Shown in pieces: positions 1-14,200 of a DNA stretch of 64,000 nucleotides; position 1 is the first letter of the stretch, and each line of letters begins with the position of its first letter. Source of the DNA: Dimorphilus gyrociliatus (lineage: Eukaryota; Annelida; Polychaeta; Dinophilidae); the NCBI GenBank assembly GCA_904063045.1, contig CAJFCJ010000025.1, positions 1 through 64,000 of the forward strand. The letters run 5' to 3'. Both the position numbers and the translations under genes were made by a program. The notes under the pieces are model-generated. The model worked only from the letters and a program-made list of their open reading frames with translations. It did not search any database and was not told the DNA's origin.

Positions 1-3000
1 AAAAAAGGCGTTGAGTTAACCGTGACTAGGTTGTATATAGTTGGACGAACATCCATTCTCTTTTCATTTCCCCCTCGACGATTATTATTTTTTCTCTCAT
101 TTTTTTTATTGCTTAATTTTAAGATAGTTTATTAGATATTACTTTTTTTATAATCGATTCCAATTTTATAACCTTTATGCTTAACCAATATACCTTGGAA
201 ATTGGATAAGATATAGAAACGAATGAAAAAAGGAAAAAAAAGCAATTCGATATATTTACAGCTGTGTGGAGGAAGTAAAAAAAAGAAAACGCCGTCGCGT
301 TAAATGATGATACATCACCAGTTAAAGTGTATAAAAACAGAGAAGAAAGTTTTTTTTCGATTTAAAGCGTATATGGAGAGAAATGGGGTAACGAATTAAA
401 AATATTCTATTTAATTTAATGGGGTTCTGAATTCATTTTCTTTCTACTCTTAAAGTATAATAGCGTTTACACTTGTAAGATTAGACGTCTAAATTACGAT
501 TTATTCACGTAAATAATAACGCAAAAGTCCTGAAAAGTATAATTCAATTTTACTATAAGAATAGTAGTAACTATAATAATAATTAATAATTCCTAACGTT
601 TCATCCTAAACGCCACCTTAGAGAAAGATAAACGGGTAAATTTCTACCTTTAATACCCTTTCTCCAGAGGCTTCAGTCAATAATTCTAAAAACTAAAACC
701 AAGCGAATAAATAAGATGTCCGACACGTGTTGATTGGAATACGAAAGAAAGTAACATATTTTGCCACCATAAGACTCACACGAATCTTACCTTTGTTAGT
801 TTGTTGAACAGATTTGTTGAAAAACAAACTAACAATAGAGAAAAAGCGTTTTTCCAACAAAAGCAAAAAAAAAGACGTAAAACAAAAAGCCTTGTCACTT
901 GTCAAAATGTTTCAAAGTTTTTATGATAGAGTTATTACAAATTATATCTAACGATTAAAAGTGTCAACTCGATAAATTTAAAAACAAAAAGAAGCTGAAA
1001 AAACAGAAAATACAGGGAGAATTTATAAAACTTCGTAGTCTGTTTGTACAGAAACATTGAAAGAGTGAGAAACCTCTGAAATGTGACATCTTTTTCAAAT
1101 AGAAGTGCCAAGTAAATATGTAAAAGTAGTATACCTTAGCTAAATGGTCTTCATGTTATAATATTTACCCAATCTCGTTAACAATAATACTAAAAATTAG
1201 TATAATTTACAGAACATCGTTGTACATCGTTTACTTCCAGTAGAACAAAGTTATGCTATTGTGAGAGTTAAAGGGAAACCTAACTCGCCATTCAGTTATA
1301 ATTTGGCAAGGGCAGAATGACAGAAAAACTAAATAAATAAGCAAAAGGAAGTTTATTAAAATTTATTAAATTATCATGTATCTATTTACTAGCGTAAGAT
1401 TATTATATCAAGCTAGTAATTTCTACATCTTCACTTCCCTTTTGCTTTAGAAAATTATCGACTGTGCGAAAACCACATTCCTCTCTATAAAACATATCAA
1501 AACAGCTGTACATAAAAAAAATAGGAAAGAAATAGAAACCGATGGATAAGTTCTTCTTCTACCAAGATTATTTATCAATATATAAAATTCAGAACTTTGG
1601 AGATAAAAAAAACATAAGAGTGATAACAAACCCAACAATCGTAAGAGTGTACATCATAAGGGTCCGAATTGACGTTAATTTTGCGTCCTACAGGCGATTC
1701 TTTGTACAAGTGACGCAATTTCGCCAGTTTTACTGCTAGTAGAAGAGGCGTTGAATTCGTTTCCGAACTCTCTTGTCCTATCGCTCCTTGTCTTATCAAA
1801 GCCATTTGATAATTGAAAATTGCTGCTCATTCGACCTTTCCGACGACGCACTACATACTATTTACAAATTTTTCGCCGTCTAAAATACAATTTTCGTAAC
1901 TGACAGAACGCCACCTAGCTATGAGGATAAAGATTGAGTATAAAATACTTAGGGAGGGGTCGTTATGATGTCCCATTTCTCAGGTTATTATAATTGGTTG
2001 GGCCAAATTAGATTGGAGGACCAGAGGTCACATTTTCAACGCTTACTTCATCTCCCCGTATAAGTTCTAAAGAATAATTTTTTTTTTATCCAATTTTCAT
2101 ACTGTATAATTTATCAAATAAGTCGAGTGTGGACGGTTGACCAAACTATTCTACTAGACTATAACAAATAGATAGTGAAGCTTCGATTAGCAGTTATTCT
2201 ATCCCGTTTTTCATTCTCAAAAGAGAGGAATAACTAACGTTCAACTCTTCATATCGCTCTGAGTATTGTTCTAATAAGAAATTTTCGCTCCCTTCCCCTA
2301 TAAATTAATAAGCATCTCTGAAGGTTTCCACTATAGATTGGAATATAAAACTGATAAAACCTTCACCGAAATCGAAGCTCTATACGCATGTGGTTTATTA
2401 TTTTCCCAAATATTTTTTTCCATCTGCAACACTATCTACCGTTTCTTTCAGCTCTCCATGAAGAGGCTAAGCCAGTCGCTAATTCGTAATAAAGACATAA
2501 GTCCCAAAATTGAATTAAATTTTATACAAAGTCTTCTGCACAGATACTAAATTAGATTATTGTGTTTATTCCAAAGAAATTATGCTCAGCATAATAAATC
2601 TTAAAAACGATTTGTAAATAGTTTCTAGAATAATAATATAAACTAATAGTATAATTAAAGATGATATGTTCTTAATAGCATGAAATAGACATCTTTTTCA
2701 AATTGCTAGTCAACTCTCTTACTATTGTTTTCTTAGCAAAACGTAATTTAGATCATTTTCTCACATGTCTCTTACAAATATTAATAAGCTAACAAAATAC
2801 TTATATTCAAATACTACTTGGATCGCCATCTTGCGTGAATTTTCTGAAAAACGTTTCTTCATACTTTAATGAATACTTCTAGCTAAGTTATATTTTTAAT
2901 TTTATTTTTCTTTTTGAAAGGAAACTATATTGAAGAACATCGGTAATGAAAAGAGTTAATGGAACCTAAGATATATAATCATCTTACCGCATGGAAGTCT

Positions 3001-5284
3001 TTTCAATGGAGAAACTCAAGTTAAGGATTTTTCATTTATCTTTAATATAAAAATAAAGATTAGGTCACTGGTGATTCTCATGTCCCTCTTCAAGAATAAT
3101 TATTCAAAAAACAAGATTTAAGGGCAATTGGCTGTCTTATACAGACGAAAAGCGTCTCTAGAGAGGCTGTCGGTTTAGCTATTGGATTCCTTAAATTATA
3201 ATATTTAAAGCATTAGTAAAATATTAAATTCTAATTAATTAGACAAAAGCAAATTCTTCTACCCAAATGTAATTTTTAATCAATCTACGAGGCCCTTTTA
3301 TTGCTTGAGTAAACAAGCTATTGGATAGGAATCAACATTGGTTTATCCTAATCGAAAATCATTGACAACTACTTGAAGAAAAAATCAAGATTTTTTTCAG
3401 TAGGCCCAAAACTGAATATTTTGCAGAAATAGTTCGTTGCTAGTTGCTGCTTAAAACATATCAAGAAAAATAGTCAGTCGGGGGAGTTTTAAATTAAAGA
3501 CACAACAAAAACTTGCCCTTCTTCTCCCATTACTTACGACAGATTACGAGTAGACAATGAAGTAAAATAAAGGAAGAATAGAGTTTCTTTATTTTCTTTT
3601 TTTAAAAACCGTGTAATTGATCTAAACTTTTGCATACGCTCATAAAAAAACCTAAATTTCTCTTCGACGGCCGATTCCCTCCTACTTCTATGCCAATGAC
3701 GCCTACAAAGCTTAACCCCCGCCGACCTGTCGGCTATAATTCGCAGCTGCGAAAATATATCGACCTTCTCTACTCCCTCTCGGAAAAACTGGGTAAAAGA
3801 AAAACATCCGCGGATCAATTACAGCCTTTTTCCGATCGAATAAAGAAGCAGGAAAAGAAGAGAAATAGAAAAAATGATTGAAAATCTTAATCGATTCATA
3901 AATATAAACATTTTTCTCACCTCTCTTCTTTTCAAGATTAGACTGATGAAAGAGGCTAAAGCTGCATTAGTTGACGATAAGACGACGAATTTTTTACTGG
4001 CTGCACGTTCTGCGTTAAGTCCATGCATAAGCTGGAGGCTGCGCGCTTTTCGGACAGAGTGTGAGAGCAAACGATAGAACGCGGAAAAAAGGTGGTGAAA
4101 TCAGTTTTCAGACACTATTTAAATTGATAGGAGAAATCGCCAACGGGAAAAGACGGTAGTTTTAGACCGAGTGCGGCGTTAATCCGACGCCTAGCGGTGA
4201 GGAAAAAGCCCCAGCGTTCCCTTTTTTGTTTTACTTCTGTAAATGATAAATTGACGTAGGCCAATTTAACTGGGATCGCCATAGAACGAAATCACGCATG
4301 CGTTTTGGTAATTCGTCAGGACAGGTCGTAGAGGTTGTCCTATGCGAATATTTTGAAATAACAAGAAGCAATATGACATGACCCTATTCTTGAAGTTGGA
4401 TCTGACGTTGTCCGCTCACCAAGGTATACAGAATGGATAAAGTTCATATTGGACGTTAGAAATATGATATTACTCTTACTTCGATTTTAAAGACAAAAGA
4501 TTAATTGTAGCAAGTTGTTAGTTTACTAATGTTACTAGGAGAGTTTTAAAGCTGTTCAATCAGATATAAAAAGATATCTTTTCCTTTCAAAATACCCTAC
4601 TGGGGCATATTTGGTATATTTTCTACCTAAAGGTTACCCAATTTGTAGAACTTTATACTTTCGAACACATCAGATGCCAAAAAAATATTTTCCACCTAGT
4701 CTTCAGAAATCAATGATAGTCCAGCAAGGAGAACGTCAAGAAAACGTAAACAAACTTTATTACTTTTAGTTTTTAGCATAAAAATTTTTATGATCGTTTT
4801 CATCATATTTGGTGCTAATTTTATGCTATATAACTAATTCAAATAGAATATTAAATTGATGGAAAGTTCATACGCCCTTCCCTACGCCTAATTCGTGACA
4901 AAAATCTTGTCTGTTTCGGTCTGAACTCCCTCGGTGTTTCACTATAGGAGTACATCACCCGTAATCTGCATATATTTCGTTAGAAAATGCACGCAATTCC
5001 ATATCTTACTATTCAAGCTACTATAACCATCTTTGATAATTATGTATAAAAATACCCTTAACGTTTAACATTCCATCAGTAAGTAACTCTTCTAATTCTT
5101 GGAAAGGAGTTAGAAAGGTTATAGCAACCTCACCAAGGCACGAAAGAAAACAAATTACATAGCTTCTACAGATTTAAACGATTTCAAAACCTACTCATTA
5201 GATTGTTTGTTTTCAAATAAGATTTCTCTTTAAACAGAGAGGAAGCCGAGAACATTAGATCATATTAAACTCTATAGTACAAAC
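1..5284. other. Probable long CASK intron, no exon recognised
   Basis: The last CASK exon seen ends at 5285 with a donor (GTTTGT on the minus strand) and phase 0. I looked on the minus strand for the next expected elements (second L27, PDZ) and found none. The sequence is AT-rich, with scattered short open frames lacking any family resemblance. A patch at about 3650-4350 is clearly richer in GC than its surroundings and is listed separately. Confidence 0.6.
3650..4350. other. GC-richer island inside the presumed CASK intron
   Basis: This stretch contains many CG dinucleotides and balanced base use (for example around 3665-3740 and 4140-4340), unlike the AT-rich flanks. Overlapping short open frames exist on both strands, but none resembles a known protein and none has convincing splice sites. 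It could be an internal CASK promoter, an enhancer or the start of an unrecognised transcript. No function is assigned. Confidence 0.3.
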
Positions 5285-8200
5285 CTGCAATAAGGCGTAC
5301 AATTTCCGATCTTGAAGAACCGAATCAACAAAATGAGCGTGTCTCTCATCGTCTTCTGTCAAGCATTGAATTTCTTCCAAACTATCCAAAATCAAGCTTA
5401 CGGCTGTGTAAAGAGAGAAGACATTGTACATGCTTTTTATATTGTAAATTACAAGTATATTACTGTTTAGGCATTTAATGTATAGTCTAGATTTATATAT
5501 GTGACGTATATAAATGTTAATTTTTAAGGTACATAGTGTATCCATTTGTAAAGTTTAATCTGAAAATATTTTCCATGAGAAGGAAATGTTCAAAGAAATA
5601 CTTTTGACATTTTGGTAACATTCTTATCATCAAAGACTTAACTCTAGGGTAAATATCAGGGGGAGCATATTATGATTTTCGGTTCTTTTGCCTGTGTTTT
5701 CTTTTTCATTTCATTCACTTAACTGATCTAAAACATCTGAGTAATTTCGTAGAGAGCAATTACATGATATTATACATTATGAGTGCAGTAGATAGTTGTG
5801 CTTGATTATTGCACATTACAAAAGCTGCAATTGAGTTAACCAAAAGGGAAATAAACACAAAGCTATATATTGTTAGTCAATTATAGATGAAAAGGCTGCT
5901 TTCTCTTTCCTTCTTCCCTCTGTCTACTCATACTTTCTTTATCACTCTACCACGGTCTTTGCTGATTTAATAATTAAATACATTCCGAATTATCAGACTG
6001 ACTGATTTTATCTTTACCGTACGAGTTTAAAAAAACAATTTGAAAGATCTTAAAAGTTTTTCAGCATCCCCCCTCATTCACGAAGAATAATTTAGCAAGA
6101 AAATTTATCTTACCTGCACTTGTGACGTCATCATCTTGGAAATCTACGAGACATTCTTCCTCCCCTTCTTTTTTCCACTTTGCACTGGAAACTGCTGCTA
6201 GAACAGCTCCTTTTAATTTTCTTCTTGTATTGAAAGCTCCCATTTCTTCAACTGTTTCCTGCAGGTGGAGTTTGGAAACCCTCGATCGATCCTGTTAACA
6301 AAATACGCCATCTAGTGGTTAGAAAGTGAAAATGACTTATTGGCGGAAAAATCTTTTAAGTCCGTTATTATCGCTGAATCAAACAAAGCTCCAAGAGTTA
6401 TGTGGATAACAAAGTAAACATTGTACGAATTGCTATAAGGCTTCAAAAACGAATAATTTTTTCTATTGCATACGAAGAAAATTGCTTTTATTGATTTTTT
6501 TTTGCAAGATAAGAGAACAATATAGATTAGGGATAGGAGGAATGACATCGAACTATCGGTATAACATTAATGATATCCGGGTCAAGTCATATGTAGCCTT
6601 TGATGACCAACAGAGTATAAATAGTCTATACAACCTTGTTTCCCTTCATTTTTTGTATATACACCTGCGCGAAGATTTTTTAAGACTAAATATCTCGGTT
6701 GAGATTTTTATTATAATAATCAAAGAAGTTGATAGGATAAATAAATAAGATTTGTTGTTGTTCTCTTCTTTTCCATATATCATAAATTTTTGGGTACTGA
6801 TTTTTCAAATAATAAGTATTGAACTAGTTTAATACCTTACAGTTATATACAATATATGAGGTATAATGTAATGCGTTTTGATGAAATGATTTGTACGCAG
6901 GTAATGGTAAATCCATGTTCTCTTTATTTCTCAATGAAAAGTTCCTTAGTTGACTAGAGAATGAAAAGCTTATATGTAATGATAAATGTATAAACTCCTA
7001 GCGAATGGCCTTTTCTTCGTTTTAGTAAAATATTTTGTGGATTTTTATCCCTTCCGAAGAAATTGTCGTGGTTAAATTAACTTATTCTTAGCAGTTCTTT
7101 TAAGTTGAGGAGAGGTTTAAGAGCTTTAGCGTTCTCAGATCACTAGTAGATATAAGTAGATAAAAAGAATAAATGAGAAAAGGAAAAAGGGCGTAGAAAG
7201 CCCGAACTAAGCTCTTTATAAACTTTTCACACTCCTATTAAATCGCTTTCCATTCTTTTTACTAATTCATATTAGAAATATCTACATTTTGTAAATTTTA
7301 AAGTCAATTTAATAGATATATTTTAATGGCTTCGAATTAATCACCCATTTGAATATAAAATATTATCTTACATTGAGAGAACATTAACAGAGAAAGTAAA
7401 CATCCAGAAAGGAATACGACGCGAAATCGATATACTGTGTAGAATTATTAAGGCTTCCAAAATGCTTTAAATAGCTCTCCAAGTCTTTACTTACAATTCT
7501 TATATTTATACGTTTTACTGTATATAACAGTGTAATACTTTACTTTTCCTTTATAGCACTATAGATATATTTATAAATATATATATGAGAATGGACGAGT
7601 TATTTCATTGTTTATCTACTCTATATATTACTTAAATATTATTTATTTATTTTCTAACAATCATTAATTTCAATATACACATGTTGTTTTAAAAAACAAG
7701 GGAAAAGGCTATTCTACGCAGACTGTTTCTTACTGTAATACACCGTTCAATTAAATTAAATGCTGTAGAAAGCAAAGCAGTCAGTAATTGCCTTTTTTAA
7801 GATAGAAATATCGTTGCGTTCATCGTATAAGTAGAGAAACATCTACAAATACTTGTTATTTATTAATGGCTGTTTCTTAATACTTTTTGAACACACGTCT
7901 TAATTTTAATACATTTTAATACACGTAGTTTATAACTTCTATTTATACTATTTATATTTTCTATTCATACATTATCGGATTGTTTATGACATTACTCTTC
8001 TTTAGTTATCGGATTATGTTGCAATATTCAAAGTTTTTCTACCTAATATAACTATTTTCATTGTCAATTAGAAGGAAAAGCTGTCTTACATACTATATTT
8101 ATCCGGATTAAAGTAACAAAAACTCTCTATATAAATTATTAATGGTTCTTTAAAAAGAGATGTCCTCTTCTACTGTACAAATTGTTTTTTTTTAACAACT

Positions 8201-11200
8201 TAGGGGCAAAATAAACTAACCAAAGCGAAAAAATAACAATCTAGTGGGCTTTCTCTTTTTTGCAACGCTTGCTCTAACATATTAATCATCACTATCCTAG
8301 ACCCGTGATGCGTTCGACCGTAGAAAGAAAGAATTCTTTTAGTTGGTAATATGTAACGAAACTTTTTTTAAGTTCTCTTAGTACTTGCACTTGTTTATTT
8401 TCTGCCTAAAGATAAATATATCTAGAAGAGTGAAATATACGAGAAAATCGGTACTTTTACCAAAGTTTAAATTTCTTAAACAGGAGACGATGATACAGTA
8501 AAATATTCTTGTAGTGCGAAGAAGCGAGAAAACCGATTTTAACCTTAGCTTAAGTAACGCCTAAAAATCCCTGGGGATGCGAAGAAATGATTCTATGCAT
8601 CGTTGGTATAGAGACAAATCAAATTCGATAGTTGTAAAATCTCTAAATGAATTAGGAGTGTAATTCAATTTCTCCAACTTTAAACTGAGTAAAACAAATA
8701 AATTTTCGATTGGGTAAAAGAAATATTGCATTATAAAAGTTATATGTAATCATTCTACTCCCGCCCGCCCGCCTTCCTCGCTATGAGTAAAGAACGAGAT
8801 ATTGTTCAAGATAAACATTTAGAATCCCCTCTAGAATTGTTCTTTAAGCATAGGAGCAATACGATTGAAGACTTTTGTATATCCACCGTGTCATTTACAG
8901 TTGAGTAAAAGATCTAACAAATGATGCGAAGAAAATTACCTTGATCCAAGGATGACGTAGGGCATCCTCGATTGTGATCCTCTGATTCTGATCAGGCTCC
9001 AGTAACCTATGTAATAAATCTTTGGCGTCCTCAGATATCAGTTGCCATTGTTTTCCCGTCAAAGAATAGTCGCCTTCAGTTATCATCTCAAACAGCCGCT
9101 CTTTCGTACCGTAAAAGGGTAACGTGCCAGATAACATTATATACATCATTACACCAACTCCCCACATATCAACCGCTTTACCATACCCTTCTCTTCTAAC
9201 TACTTCCGGTGCCATAAAGTGTGGTGTTCCGATCCGACCTAGTTGGTTGTAAGAGAAGGAGAAAAAAGAAAGAGTTAGAGAAACTTAATACAATCTTTCT
9301 GTCGATTAGTCGAGCGAGAAGTTAAATCAACCGCGTGCGTAAGGAATAAGGTTAAAGCGATTAAGGCTTGTGGATTTTATTTTATGAAAGATTTTTCATT
9401 TTTTATTCTAATATCCTTTATTGCATTTGTTACACTTTTATTCTGCAAAAGAATTCTACTTCTCTTTCCCCTTATGACAAATACCAATAAATTATTTATA
9501 TGAATTATCTGAAACCAACATACAGGTCTTTTTTTTAGGTTCTCTCACAAAAACCCAAGTAGGTGTTTTTTATGTTCTATCCTACCCTAACGGGCAAAGA
9601 AATTTCCTCCGGGCAAGAAGATAAAACCTAGCCCGTTCTATAGAAAGAGTAAGATAAAAAGTCTTCGAAACCGGAACGAAAGGCTTCGAGAAAATGCTTC
9701 TAGACCCCCATGGAATTTCTCTTTTCTCAATTTAATAGATATTTTCTAGTAGCCTTAAAAGAAATAACTATTATTTTCTTACGATTACAGATTTTAAATT
9801 ATCTCTCTTTTTTCACAACTGTTTGTAAGCAATTAGTTAAAAATCCAGAATAAAATCAAATGCAACTGTGGTTGATATATTGCTTATTGTGAAGCATACA
9901 GCCTATATATTTATATACATATATATCTATATATATATCTATATATATATATATGGTACATATGGAGCTTTTATATAAATACAGCATAAAAAAGCCAAAA
10001 AGCTATGCATATCAAAAGAAAAAAGAGTTAAGCTAGAGACCACAAATTGGATAAGGAAAAAAGAAAATCCCAATAGAAAAGCTTCGGCTCACCGAAACCA
10101 TCCGTTCTATAAAGGTTCTCGGATCCACAGATGAAGCGTTCTGAAAAAATAACTCCTGGTTTTTTTTTTCTTACAACACATAATATCTATTTGAATCTAG
10201 AGAGACGTTTGTCTATCATCGCATTGCGTTTATAGGACTCGTTTAAAAAAAAAGAGTGAGAGAAAATAGGAATTATGTGCTGTGGGTTGAAGTGGGATGA
10301 GGAAATGAAATAAAAAAAAGTCTATTTACCTCCTCCAAGAATGGACGAGTTATTAAGTAAATGTACGGCAACACCAAAGCCTCCCAATTTTATCGGGGCG
10401 CTATTCTCCTTATTCGCTAATAGGACGCAGTGGGGTTTAATATCGCGATGAATAACGCCGTTAGCTGTAAAAGACAAAAAGAAAAGAAATGTAATATATG
10501 CTAAATAAAGGAAGAGATATATAAATAATATGTGTCAAAGCTAACACGAAAACCTTTTCTCTTGTTAAGCTATTAAGAGGTATGATTATTGACAATTTGG
10601 TATTTTTTTAAGTTCACATAGGGTAGCGAAAAAGACAGTTAGAAAAATAAATTGAATAAAAATACAAATAATAATAAATTCATAGCTGCAGGTAGGTAAA
10701 TTATATTATAAAATGTGAATTGATGGTTTCACCCTTCCTCTACATGGCTAAAGTGTATGTTTATTTTACTTCTATGAGTTATTTTATTGCAGTAGAGTTT
10801 GCAGATATCCGCTAAAATTTCACCCCGTCTTTGCCTAGTTTAAATAATATTTAGGTTACACAGTGCGCACTATTTATACACTAACCGTCGAGGCAATTAC
10901 CTTAATTCTCTAAAACATCACTTAGAATGAATTAAGCCAATAACATTAATAAGGCAGGAAGGAAGAAATAACTGTTGACAGTTATAAATATCTCAGTTGT
11001 TAGTTGGGCCATTAGTATAGGCGAAACTCTAAAAATCTGTCGTCCTACATCAAACGCAATTGTCAAACGTCTTACAGATAGCGCTATCGAAGTACAATCC
11101 CCTTTTATACAATTTCCATTTAGAATAAGAGCAATTTGACGGTGAAAGACTATGAATATCTCTATTTTTCTTTTGTAAATAGATATATAACGACCATTTT

Positions 11201-14200
11201 CATTCTTCTGATAATCTAAATTGGAAAAAAAAGATCCTAAAGACGAGGGATATCAGAATAAAATCCTCCATAGAATTCGCCTTCTTCGCCCTAATATACT
11301 TAAGTAAAATATGAATCCAAACGTTTCAATGATTCTTATCATTAATTCGTAATTAAAAAAAACAAATATCCAGATTTTACTCGAATGCAGAATTTTATAT
11401 ACATAGTATATATATATATATATACACATAAAAAAGAGAAAATGTAAATATTTTCTATTACGTCTACCAGTAAATATTTACCGGCAAAAATTGCATCCGT
11501 TTTTGATATATCGACGTGAAAAGAGAGGCGAAAATTGAATAAGCCTTCCGGGATTAAGCTCGTTACTAGACTACAAACTCTTGCAGTAACCGCTTAGTAG
11601 ATGTTAAAAGGACGTCAGTATGGGAAATTTTTCTAAATAGGAACGATTTAAACGAAAAAAATATGAGAGTGACGGGGAATTTTGGAAAAAGAAAAAATTG
11701 AGTTGATTGAGAGGAGGGAGGGAGGAGAGAGAGCAAACGACTAACCTATATAACTATCTGTTCTAATATTCTGAATTCTAACACTTCAGAGAGTTTCATT
11801 AGACATTCGATTAAATGGACCAGCGGTGTAATAAATTGGCATTAAATTCTTAAACAGTTCATTGACCTTTTAAAAAATCTATGAAGAATTATCAATCTCC
11901 TCTCTTTTTTAATACTATGTAATTTGTAGCAATAGAAAAAAACTGTATTTGAGCAAGAAAATGGAAATGGTGAGAGAGTGAGAAATAAAAGAAAAAGGAG
12001 TGGGAGAGTGAGAGAGGAAAAAAATAAAGAATATAAAACATTCATCTTGCTTAATTTACACCTAAAATCCACGTACTACCTAGACTATTTGGTTGATTAA
12101 ATTGGCACTGAAAAGGATTCTCGCTACTGATTTTGTCAGTTTATAATTAGCTCCTCCTCGGAGTAAGCGTCGTTAAGATAAGCAGACGATTTATTGACAT
12201 CTTTCTCTCACTTGGTTTTATATCAAACTTAATTTATTTCATTATCCAATGTAACAATCTAATTGGTTTCAGTGTTTCGTAGTCATTAGTGGTGCGGAGC
12301 GGGGAGTATATACTCTCCATTCTGATTATTTTCTCAACTAAATCGTCTCCGGCTCAATCAATATCGTAATGAGTGTTGGTCATTTCTCTCTAATCTCTTC
12401 AGGTATATACAATAAAAATTACAAATTATAGTCACGCGTAAATTAAGAATCTGACGTTGACGTTCTAATTAGCAAGCTTTTCGCCTGGATGTACTCTGTA
12501 TTAATTCATCAGAGAATCCCAGTTGCCTGCAAAATACGATTACAGCTAAAAAATTTTCTTTTTCCTTTTTTCCTTTATCTTTTTTTATGTTGTAAAATAA
12601 TCACATCCCTTGTGAAAATGAGTAGGAGAACAGATAATGAATACATTTTCATCTCAATAGCATTTCTTAAATCAGTTGTTTCCTAAAATCTTACATAGGT
12701 AAAGGAATTGAGATAAAAACAAATGTGAAACATGCAAAGGTAGCAAAAATTTGTACCAGTAAAAGGCTGAAACATTTTAGCCATAAGAGCGCTTTATTTT
12801 GGGAATGAAAATAGTTTTTTTATGAACTACCAATAAACTCTTCCCTTTATAAAAAAAAAATAGTCTGAAAGAGTGTTGGATTATCCGAAATTGGAGCGGA
12901 GATTGAACGAGGCTTTCAATCAAGTTACACAACTTACAATACTTTATCGACAACATAAAAAGCGTTTGTCATACAGCGAATAAACGCTTATGGAAAAACC
13001 CTATTTAAAAAATAACCAATTGTTTGCCATATTAAACTAGCTCTAGCATTAATTGTATTATACGTTCTTCTGACTATTGCAATATCGCCTTTTGTCTAAG
13101 AAAAGACCAATTTCACAGGTGGAAGCTATTTAGTAGCCATCTTTTTCCCATACGTCCCGTTAAGCTTTCTTCAATTTTAGGCCTAAGTGCTTGTCTTATT
13201 TTCCTTTACGCTCCACAGATATGCAATTGATTTCAATTCCCCTGGAAAAGTCGTCACTTATCGAATTCTCTCCACATAGTTAATATGAAGTAGCTACTCG
13301 ATTGAAGAGCGACAGGCGGTGGGTGAAAGGCCCAGTTTATAAATTATACATTTTTTATGTTCTTTAATACAAACTAAAATTTTGAATAACCGAAGCTCGT
13401 TTATTAACTATAATCATTTGCATATTCTACTCAGGGTATACTGTCTAAAGAATTTCGATGAATATCTGCCGTAATCTAGAATTTCAGTCTGTCCTTCATA
13501 CAAAGTTATAAAGTAAAAACATGCCATCATTCCTTAAATATTGCATATTTTTAGTACATTATATTAAATTTGTCTCAAAATAAGTAAAATCCGAATGGCT
13601 TATATTAGTACGGGAAACTAATAACTATAAGGTAATTTTTAAAAAAAAATCGTTATTAAACGGATATAAATTGAATTTTTAAATAAATTTCATTTTTATC
13701 TCTTTATTCTTTATATGCTGCTTAAATATCTGTACTTTTATTTACTAAAGCTGAATAATTTTTATTTGCATTTTTTTAGAATCTGACCTTTAGCACTAAC
13801 CCAATAGTATTTATTTGCTATATCTTCATTAATGAGATGTTTAAGAGAATAGACAAGATAATAAACTTACTATGGCAATATCTCACGGCTTCCAATATTT
13901 GTTTCAGGTAATGGCTGGCCACACTTTCGCTATAAACATAGCCAGCACCGGCTCGTTTGACAATTTCAAAGCATAAATCAGCTCCATCAACATACTCGAA
14001 AACCATATAGAGTAAGCCATCAGAACTGTACGTTTCAAATAACTCAACAATATGTGGATGCTTAAGCATATGACATATTGACGCCTCCCTTTTCAAATCT
14101 TCTGTCGACAAGCCGGGTGATGCTGTGAATTTCGCGACGTCAACAATTTTGACAGCAAATTGTTGTTGATTTTGCTTATGTACACAACGGCGGACGACGG

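Noticed and set aside
3630-4077. Overlapping open frames in the GC-rich island as a small gene
   Set aside because: No family resemblance, one starts at a non-ATG codon, and both strands are equally open, as expected from base composition.
4880-5010. Minus-strand open stretch after a TATGCAG acceptor as the next CASK exon
   Set aside because: The translated residues do not resemble the L27-2 or PDZ segment expected next, and the frame closes without a donor.
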